A stretch of 18,297 bases of DNA, from contig CAZKTS010000290.1 in the NCBI GenBank assembly GCA_964555735.1, forward strand, positions 1 through 18,297, given 5' to 3'. Shown piece by piece: positions 6,523 through 12,759 of this stretch. The notes under the pieces were generated by a model. It did not search any database and had not been told where the DNA came from. It saw only the letters and a program-made list of their open reading frames with translations. Made by a program: the position numbers and the translations under genes. The stretch comes from CAZKTS01 sp964555735 (lineage in GTDB: Bacteria; Actinomycetota; Acidimicrobiia; IMCC26256; PALSA-555). Each line of letters starts with the position of its first letter. The first letter of the stretch is position 1.

Positions 6523-6528
6523 ACGCTA
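6523..6528 (-). promoter_or_regulatory. -10-like box (TAGCGT) for the thioesterase gene
   Basis: TAGCGT on the minus strand lies 34 nt before the GTG at 6488, giving a leader that contains GGAGG. It sits in the 83-bp divergent intergenic space shared with the SDR gene. Confidence 0.35.
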
Positions 6529-6571
6529 CGCGCTGGCCCGAGCGTCGGGGGGAGAGGGTCGGGGGAGTGGG

Positions 6572-7411
6572 ATGGCGTCGTCGTTCGACGGCAGGGTCGT
6601 GATCGTCACGGGAGCTGCGTCGGGGATCGGTGCGGCCCTGAGCCGGGCGTTCGCCCAGGCCGGAGCGGTCGTCGTCGCGAGCGATCTCGACGGCGTGGGC
6701 GCGGCGTCGTTGGCTGCCGAGGTCACCACCGGTCGAGCGGGCCGCATGGAGAGCGCGGTCCTCGACGTGCGCGACGGCGAAGCGTTCCGGGCACTGGTCG
6801 CGGACGTGGCCGGGCGATACGGCCGGGTGGACCTGCTCTGCAACAACGCGGGGATCGCGGTCGGCGGTCCCATCGAGGGCCTGACCGCCGCGCACTGGGA
6901 GCGGATCATCGACGTGAACGTGCGCGGTGTGGTCAACGGCGTGCGGGCCGTGTACCCGACGATGCTCGAGCAGGGCGACGGCCACATCGTCAACACGGCC
7001 TCGCTCGCGGGGCTCGGCCCCGCGCCGCTCCTCACGCCCTATGCGGCCACGAAGCATGCCGTCGTCGGTCTCTCCCTGAGCCTGCGGCTGGAGGCCGCGG
7101 ACCGCGGCGTGCGCGTCAGTGCACTGTGTCCGGCGGGCGTCGACACTCCGCTCCTCGACACGAAAGGGCCCCCGGACCTGCCCCCGATCGACCTCGACGC
7201 GCGGCGTCACCTCCGTGCCCACGTGGGGAAGGAGTACGCGGTCGAGAAGCTCGCTCGCGATGCCTTGCGGGGGATCGCGAGGAACCGAGCGCTCATCCTG
7301 GCGCCCGCCAAGGCGCGGGCCGCATGGCGGCTGACGCGACTCGCGCCGGGTGTCGTCGAGCGTCGCACCCGGCACGTACTTCGACGCGAACGCGACCGCG
7401 AGCGCGCCTGA
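6572..7411 (+). CDS. Short-chain dehydrogenase/reductase
   Basis: This 279-residue classical SDR, an NAD(P)-dependent oxidoreductase, has all key residues: TGAASGIG at 13-20 (dinucleotide binding), NNAG at 91-94, Asn115, Ser144 and Tyr157-x3-Lys161. Asp38 at the end of the second strand (VVVASDLD) suggests a preference for NAD over NADP. The C-terminus is an Arg-rich helix (about 255-279). The ATG at 6572 is preceded by GGGGGAG and matches the family N-terminus (MASSFDGRVVIVTG). The stop is 17 nt before the first A-T-TE gene, so the SDR is probably the first gene of that cluster and may reduce or oxidise a precursor or the released product. The substrate is unknown. Confidence 0.88.
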   Translation: MASSFDGRVVIVTGAASGIGAALSRAFAQAGAVVVASDLDGVGAASLAAEVTTGRAGRMESAVLDVRDGEAFRALVADVAGRYGRVDLLCNNAGIAVGGPIEGLTAAHWERIIDVNVRGVVNGVRAVYPTMLEQGDGHIVNTASLAGLGPAPLLTPYAATKHAVVGLSLSLRLEAADRGVRVSALCPAGVDTPLLDTKGPPDLPPIDLDARRHLRAHVGKEYAVEKLARDALRGIARNRALILAPAKARAAWRLTRLAPGVVERRTRHVLRRERDRERA

Positions 7412-7415
7412 CCGG

Positions 7416-7421
7416 TACGGT
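7416..7421 (+). promoter_or_regulatory. -10 box (TACGGT) for leaderless first A-T-TE gene
   Basis: TACGGT lies just after the SDR stop and 7 nt before the ATG at 7429. The same hexamer precedes the second synthetase gene at almost the same spacing. Confidence 0.45.
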
Positions 7422-7428
7422 GCCCCGG

Positions 7429-10002
7429 ATGTCGACCGCCTCCGATGCCGCGACGGCCGGGTACCTCGTCGCTGCGATCGACGCCATGTGCGAGGCGCGA
7501 GGCGACGTGGTCGCGTTCAGTGACGGCACCAACACGGTGACCTACCGCGAGCTGAAGGCGCGCAGCGACGCCATTGCCCGGGCCATCGTGTCCAGGGATC
7601 CGGGCTCGCGATCGCCGCTCCCGATGCTGGGTGCGAACGGCGCCACCTGCCTCGTCGCGTACCTCTCGGCGCGCAAGGCCGATCGGCTCGCGGGGACCAT
7701 CGATTCGCGTGCTCCCGAAGAGCACGTCCGCGGGTGCCTCGAGACGCTCGGGGCCACCGAGGTGATCACCGACGCCGCGACGGCCGACCTCGCGCGCGCA
7801 CTGGTCGGCGACCGCGCCCTGGTGCTCGAGGAGCTGGAGCTCGAGCCGATCGCGGCCGGCGTGGAGCTGCCACGCATCGACCCCGACGCGGCCGCATCGG
7901 TCGTCTTCACCTCCGGCTCGACCGGGCGACCCAAGGCGGTGGTCCACTGCGAGCGCGGCGTCTGCACGGTGCAGCGCAACTGGAGCAGCGCGGGCCTCTA
8001 CAGCGGCGACGACGTGTTCGCGGCGATCAGCGCCGGATGTGGCCCGGCGGCCACCGCAAACCTCAACAACCTCCTGGCCGGCGCGACCACCTACGGCTTC
8101 GATCTCCAGCACCACGGGTTGCACGACCTGCCGGCGTGGATCGCGGCGCACCAGGTCACGGTGGCGCCGATGACACGCGGGCTGCTGCGCACGCTCGGCG
8201 ACTCGCTCCCCGCCGGGACCGTGCTCGAGCCGTTGCGCGTCGTGCGGACGGTCGGCGAACCCCTCCTCCCGGGTGACGTCGAGGCGGCGCGGCGAATCCT
8301 GCCGACCGACGCGCGCCTCCAGTTCGAGTTCGGCATGAACGAGGCCGGGGTCCTGGCGGCCCGGGCGATCGGTGACGACGAAGCCGAGACGAGCACCGCG
8401 GTGACCGTCGTCGGGCCACTGCTGCAGGGCGTCGACCTGCGCATCGTCGGTCCCGACGGTGAGGTTGTCCCGCCCGGCGAACCCGGCGAGATCATCGTGC
8501 GGGGTGCGAACGTCGCGCTCGAGTACCGCAACGAACCCGAGCTCAACGCCCTTCGGTTCCGCCTGGTCGACGGCGAGCGCGAGTTCTCGACCGGCGACCT
8601 CGGGCGGATGCGGGCCGACGGCAGCCTCGAGTTCCTGGGGCGGAACGACGCGCGCCTCAAGATCCGCAACTTCACGATCGAGCCTGCCGAGGTCGAGGCC
8701 GCGCTCGTCGCGCTCCCCGAGATCGCCGAAGCCGGGGTCACGAGCGCGCCCGACGCCAAGGGCTCGCCGATGCTCGTCGCGTACCTCGTCCCGGCCGGCG
8801 ACGCGCGCCTGCGCAGCCCCGCGATCCGGGCCGAGCTCGCGGCGCGGGTCCCCTCGCACTTCGTGCCGTCCGTGTTCTACGCGGTGCCCGCGATCGCCAA
8901 GACCCGCACGGGAAAGATCGACCGAGCGGAGCTGCGACGGGTCGCCGCGGAAGCACTGATCGTGCGTCCGCCGTACGAGCCTCCAGCCGACATCCGGGAG
9001 CGCACGCTCCAGCAGATCGTGTCGGAGATCCTCAAGGTCGATGCGGTGGGTCGCAACGACGACATCTTCGAGCTGGGTGCGGACTCGCTCGACCTCCTCG
9101 AGCTCTTCAGTGCGCTCCACGAGCGGTTCGCGGTGGATCTGCCGGAGAGCCTCGTGCTGGAAGCGCCGACCATCGCGCTCCTCGCCGAGCGCATCGCCGC
9201 CGGCGAAGCGGGAGCCGGCGACGACGACGGCGCGGTCCTGCTCTCGGAGCCCGCGCCCGGGCTCCCGTTCTTCTGTGTCACGGGCGTCGGGTCGTACGCC
9301 TTCCGGCTCCGTCCGCTCGCGCGGGAGCTGTGCGCACGCGAGGCCCGTCCGGTGTACGGCCTCAAGTCGTTCGGCCCCGGCCCCTCGGAGGTGCACGACG
9401 TCGAGGCCCGCGCCGAGCAGCTCGTCGCCAGCATGCGCGCGGTGCAGCCGCACGGTCCGTACGCCGTCGGTGGGCACTCGGCCGGCGGTGTGGTCGCCTA
9501 CGAGATGGCGCGCCGGCTCCGGGCCGAGGGGGAGTCCGTCGAGCTGGTCGCGTTGCTCGACACGTTGCTGCCCCGGTCGTTCGGCGGCCGGGTGCGGGTG
9601 CTGCGCGACCGCGCGCAGCGGCGATGGAAGGGACGAGGTCTGCACGATCGGCTCCGCCGCGCGAAGTACGTGGGCTATCACCTGACCGTGCCGGTCGTGC
9701 GTCGCCATCGGGCGCGCCGGTCACTCGAGGACGCGGGCACGGGCCACGAGCTCCCGGCCCGCTACCGGATGCGGCCGTACGACGGCCACGTCCTCTACGT
9801 TGCGGCCGCGGACCGTGAGGCCGGCCGGATCCGAGACGACGAGCGCATCGAGGACGTCGACATCCTGCGCGACGTGGTGTCGGGTCCGGTCTCGGTCGTG
9901 ATCGTGCCCGGCGGCCACGCCTCCTACATCGACCCCGCCAACGCCGGCGCGGTCGCCGACGCCGTCGCCGCGGCGATGCACGGCCCGATCACGCCCGACT
10001 GA
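7429..10002 (+). CDS. NRPS-like synthetase, adenylation-carrier-thioesterase (A-T-TE), paralog 1
   Basis: This 857-residue single-module enzyme should activate a carboxylic acid as acyl-AMP, load it on its carrier domain and release it by the thioesterase. In the A domain, A3 is TSGSTGRPK (161-169), A5 is GMNEAG (302-307, Glu305), A7 is STGDLGR (387-393), A8 is GRNDARLKIRNFTIEP (404-419) and A10 contains Lys496. By hand alignment to GrsA the alpha-amino-binding Asp235 position is Gly205, so the substrate probably lacks an alpha-amino group. The T domain has LGADSLDLL with Ser553 for phosphopantetheine. The TE has GHSAG with Ser684, Asp711 and His830. There is no condensation, ketosynthase or reductase domain. 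The TE lid is very Arg-rich. The ATG was chosen from the -10 box and homolog length; the open frame extends far upstream in antisense-like sequence. Confidence 0.9.
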   Translation: MSTASDAATAGYLVAAIDAMCEARGDVVAFSDGTNTVTYRELKARSDAIARAIVSRDPGSRSPLPMLGANGATCLVAYLSARKADRLAGTIDSRAPEEHVRGCLETLGATEVITDAATADLARALVGDRALVLEELELEPIAAGVELPRIDPDAAASVVFTSGSTGRPKAVVHCERGVCTVQRNWSSAGLYSGDDVFAAISAGCGPAATANLNNLLAGATTYGFDLQHHGLHDLPAWIAAHQVTVAPMTRGLLRTLGDSLPAGTVLEPLRVVRTVGEPLLPGDVEAARRILPTDARLQFEFGMNEAGVLAARAIGDDEAETSTAVTVVGPLLQGVDLRIVGPDGEVVPPGEPGEIIVRGANVALEYRNEPELNALRFRLVDGEREFSTGDLGRMRADGSLEFLGRNDARLKIRNFTIEPAEVEAALVALPEIAEAGVTSAPDAKGSPMLVAYLVPAGDARLRSPAIRAELAARVPSHFVPSVFYAVPAIAKTRTGKIDRAELRRVAAEALIVRPPYEPPADIRERTLQQIVSEILKVDAVGRNDDIFELGADSLDLLELFSALHERFAVDLPESLVLEAPTIALLAERIAAGEAGAGDDDGAVLLSEPAPGLPFFCVTGVGSYAFRLRPLARELCAREARPVYGLKSFGPGPSEVHDVEARAEQLVASMRAVQPHGPYAVGGHSAGGVVAYEMARRLRAEGESVELVALLDTLLPRSFGGRVRVLRDRAQRRWKGRGLHDRLRRAKYVGYHLTVPVVRRHRARRSLEDAGTGHELPARYRMRPYDGHVLYVAAADREAGRIRDDERIEDVDILRDVVSGPVSVVIVPGGHASYIDPANAGAVADAVAAAMHGPITPD

Positions 10003-10009
10003 GCACCAG

Positions 10010-10080
10010 AGCGGGTGACGGGAATCGAACCCGCGTTCTCAGCTTGGGAAGCTGATGTTCTGCCTCTGAACTACACCCGC
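10010..10080 (-). tRNA. tRNA-Gly (anticodon CCC)
   Basis: This 71-nt cloverleaf has a 7-bp acceptor stem (GCGGGTG/CACCCGC), a D arm GTTC/GAAC, an anticodon stem TCAGC/GCTGA with loop TTCCCAA, a 4-nt variable region and a T arm with loop TTCGATT. The anticodon CCC reads GGG codons. The discriminator is U73, as usual for bacterial tRNA-Gly, and CCA is not encoded. It lies 7 bp from the stop of the first synthetase gene and 60 bp from the start of the second, on the opposite strand. A TACGCT box at 10094-10099 lies 13 nt upstream. Confidence 0.97.
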
Positions 10081-10093
10081 GAATCGGTCACGC

Positions 10094-10099
10094 AGCGTA
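10094..10099 (-). promoter_or_regulatory. -10-like box (TACGCT) for tRNA-Gly
   Basis: TACGCT on the minus strand lies 13 nt upstream of the tRNA 5' end; the -35 is not clear. It shares the 60-bp gap with the divergent promoter of the second synthetase gene. Confidence 0.35.
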
Positions 10100-10126
10100 G
10101 TCAGACTGACGAGCGCTGACGGCGGG

Positions 10127-10132
10127 TACGGT
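10127..10132 (+). promoter_or_regulatory. -10 box (TACGGT) for leaderless second A-T-TE gene
   Basis: TACGGT ends 8 nt before the ATG at 10141, and no good Shine-Dalgarno is present. It implies that the second synthetase has its own promoter downstream of the tRNA. Confidence 0.45.
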
Positions 10133-10140
10133 CCCACCTC

Positions 10141-12744
10141 ATGGTCGCCGGAGCACCCGACGCCCTGGACCTCACGTTGGGGGAGGTCCTCACAGTCTGG
10201 GCGGAACGCATCCCCGACACGGTCGCGGTCGCGGACTCGTCGTCCGTGCTGACCTTCGCGGAGCTCGAGAGCTCGGTCGAGACGCTGGCGCGCCGCGTTG
10301 CGGCCGTGCCCGAGGCGAGCGCCGCGGTGGTGCTGGTGCAGGATCTGGTCGGCTCGCTGACGGGCTTCCTCGCGTGTCGGCGCGCCGGGCGCCTCACGAC
10401 GGTGCTCGACGTGACCGCGCCGGACGCGCACCTTGCCGGCTGCCTGGAGCGCCTGCCGTCCGCCGTCACCGTGACCAGCCGCGCGAGCCAGGAACGCGCG
10501 GCGGGGATCGTCGACGGCCCTCTCGTGGTGCTCGACGACGAGGATCAGGTCTCGAACGTCAGCCTGCCCGCGGCGACCCTCGACACCCCGGCCGTGGTGT
10601 CCTTCACCTCCGGATCCACCGGTCGTCCGAAGGGAGTGGTGCACTCCGAGCGCTCGTCCTTGCTCCTCCAGCGCCGCACCGTCCGGACCCTCGGCCTGGG
10701 CGCCGGCGATCGCTACGGCGTCGTGGCGCCCAACCTCGGAGCAACCGCGATGGTCGCCGTCTCGGCGACGGTCGGAGGCGTGGGTGTCCACGGGTTCGCG
10801 CTCGACCGCGGCCTCGGCGAGCTCCCCGAGTGGGTCGCGACGAACGGGATCACCGTGCTGCCGATGACGCGCGGCCTCGTGCGCTCGGTGGCCGAGGCGC
10901 TGCCGGAGGGCGTGCGGCTCGATCCCCTTCGGCTCGTCCGCATCGTCGGCGAGCCGTTGCTGCCCGGCGACCTCACCGCGGCGCGGCGGATCCTTCCGGT
11001 CGGCGCGACGTTCATGTACGAGCTGGGGATGAACGAAGCCGGCGTGCTCGCGGGCCGCGTCATCCCTCCCGAGGAGCCCGAGGCCACCCGCCCGGTGACG
11101 GTGGTGGGCCCGATCGTTGAGGGTGTCGACGTCCGGATCATCGACTCCGATGGGGCGGTGGCGCCTCCCGACGAGGTGGGCGAGATCGTCGTGCGTGGGG
11201 AAGGCTTGGCGCTCGGCTACCTCGGCGAGCCCGAGCTCACCGCGGCGCGCTTCACCGGCGACGGTTCGGCGCGCACGTTCACGACCGGCGACACCGGTCG
11301 CATCCTGGCCGACGGCCGCCTCGAGATCCTCGGCCGGACCGACGAGCGGCTCAAGGTCCGCGGCTTCACGATCGAGCCGGCCGAAGTCGAGGCTGCGCTG
11401 CTCTCCCTACGCGGCGTCGCCGAGGCGGCGGTGACGAGCGCGCCCGACGCACGAGGGGCGCCGATGCTCGTCGCGTACGTCGTCCCCGAGACGGGCGCGC
11501 GCCTCCGAAGCGTGTGGCTGCGCACCAAGCTCGCCGAGATCGTTGCACCCCAGTTCGTGCCGTCGGTGTTCTACGGCGTGGGCGAGCTGCCCCGCACGCG
11601 GACCGACAAGGTCGACCGTGCCGCTCTCCGCGACGTCGCCGCGGTCGCGCTTGCAGCGCGTCCTGGGTACGAACCGCCGCGTACGGATCTCGAACGGCGA
11701 CTCGCTCGGATGGTGGCGGAGATCCTCCACGTCGACGATGTCGGCCGAGACGACGACATCTTCGACCTGGGCGCGGACTCCCTCGACCTTCTCGAGCTCT
11801 TCGCCGCGCTCGCGGACGACCTCGGCGTCGCCGTGCCCCAACAGACGGTGCTCGAGGCCCCGACGGTCGCCCTGCTCGCAGCTCGCGTCGAGCAGCATGC
11901 ACCGACGGCCGAGCACCTCGCGATGCTCCTCGGCGACGCGAGCGACGCGCCGCCGCTGTTCGCCGTGACCGGGCGGGGGATGCCGGGCTTCTCCTTCCTG
12001 CCGCTCGCCCGCACTCTCTCCGCCCACGGCCCGTGGCCGGTCTACGCGATCGAGTCGTTCGACGACGGCGACCGAGGTGCTCGCTCGCTGCACGCGATCG
12101 CGGCGCGCCGGGTCGCGGGGATCCGCGAGGTCCAGCCGAACGGGCCCTATCGGCTCGGTGGCTACTCCTCGGGGGGCCTCGTCGCGCTGGAGATCGGCCG
12201 ACAGCTGCAGGCCGCCGGAGAGGCAGTCGACCTCGTCGTGTTGTTCGATTCGGGCGTCCCGCGATCACGGCGCAGCGCCGTCGCCTACGAACGGCGTTGG
12301 ACTCGGACCAGCGGGCCATGGGCCGGCGCCAGCCTTCGTCGACGGTTCCGCCGGGCTCGCCATCTCGTGTACTTCACCGCCGGCATCTACGGACTCATCC
12401 CGACGTGGTTGCAGAAGCGGCGGCATCGCGCGGAGGCGCCCGGTCGGCGCGCGCGCCAGGACGTGATGGTCGAGCTGGGTGCAGTGCTGCGCGACGGTTA
12501 CACGCTCGAGCCGTACGACGGCCGCGTGCTCTACGTGCACGCGATGGACCAGATGCGCGAGGAGCGCGCCATCGGCATGGACGATGCCGAGGCCTTCGGA
12601 CGCGTCGTCACCGGCGACTACTCCATCGTGTCCGTGCCGGGTACGCACAGCTCGCTGCTCGAACCGGGCTCGGTCGACGCGGTGGCGGCTGCAGTTGCTG
12701 CTGCGTTGGGCGCCGTCGACGCGCGCACGCCGGTGGTCGACTGA
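10141..12744 (+). CDS. NRPS-like synthetase (A-T-TE), paralog 2, divergent copy
   Basis: This 867-residue protein has the same architecture as its neighbours: A3 TSGSTGRPK (156-164), A5 GMNEAG (Glu299), A10 with Lys490, carrier Ser547 in LGADSLDLL, and TE Ser676 (GYSSG), Asp703 and His836. It is the most diverged of the three. A10 reads RTDKVDR instead of RTGKIDR. The specificity pocket differs (hand alignment: Gly200, Ala201, Met204 at positions 235, 236, 239). The TE lid contains a hydrophobic stretch (HLVYFTAGIYGLIPTWLQ, about 741-758) flanked by Arg/Lys clusters. It probably handles a different substrate from copies 1 and 3. The ATG at 10141 follows directly after the intergenic region that holds the tRNA. 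The next gene starts 15 nt after its stop. Confidence 0.9.
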   Translation: MVAGAPDALDLTLGEVLTVWAERIPDTVAVADSSSVLTFAELESSVETLARRVAAVPEASAAVVLVQDLVGSLTGFLACRRAGRLTTVLDVTAPDAHLAGCLERLPSAVTVTSRASQERAAGIVDGPLVVLDDEDQVSNVSLPAATLDTPAVVSFTSGSTGRPKGVVHSERSSLLLQRRTVRTLGLGAGDRYGVVAPNLGATAMVAVSATVGGVGVHGFALDRGLGELPEWVATNGITVLPMTRGLVRSVAEALPEGVRLDPLRLVRIVGEPLLPGDLTAARRILPVGATFMYELGMNEAGVLAGRVIPPEEPEATRPVTVVGPIVEGVDVRIIDSDGAVAPPDEVGEIVVRGEGLALGYLGEPELTAARFTGDGSARTFTTGDTGRILADGRLEILGRTDERLKVRGFTIEPAEVEAALLSLRGVAEAAVTSAPDARGAPMLVAYVVPETGARLRSVWLRTKLAEIVAPQFVPSVFYGVGELPRTRTDKVDRAALRDVAAVALAARPGYEPPRTDLERRLARMVAEILHVDDVGRDDDIFDLGADSLDLLELFAALADDLGVAVPQQTVLEAPTVALLAARVEQHAPTAEHLAMLLGDASDAPPLFAVTGRGMPGFSFLPLARTLSAHGPWPVYAIESFDDGDRGARSLHAIAARRVAGIREVQPNGPYRLGGYSSGGLVALEIGRQLQAAGEAVDLVVLFDSGVPRSRRSAVAYERRWTRTSGPWAGASLRRRFRRARHLVYFTAGIYGLIPTWLQKRRHRAEAPGRRARQDVMVELGAVLRDGYTLEPYDGRVLYVHAMDQMREERAIGMDDAEAFGRVVTGDYSIVSVPGTHSSLLEPGSVDAVAAAVAAALGAVDARTPVVD

Positions 12745-12759
12745 TCGGCGATCGGAACG

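Noticed and set aside
8095..8106. The GFD text in synthetases 1 and 3 as the A4 substrate-binding aspartate
   Set aside because: Aligning on the LLxGA anchor places this Asp about 20 residues after the true position, outside the binding pocket.
7207..9708. An 833-codon open frame on the minus strand opposite the first synthetase, and a similar 728-codon one at 13207-15393
   Set aside because: Both are antisense shadows of high-GC coding DNA. Their translations are rich in Arg, Gly, Asp and Glu with no domain motif, while the plus strand carries full NRPS motifs.
10003..10140. The tRNA as the attachment site of an integrated element carrying the synthetases
   Set aside because: No integrase, no duplicated tRNA 3' end and no phage or plasmid gene was seen in the window.
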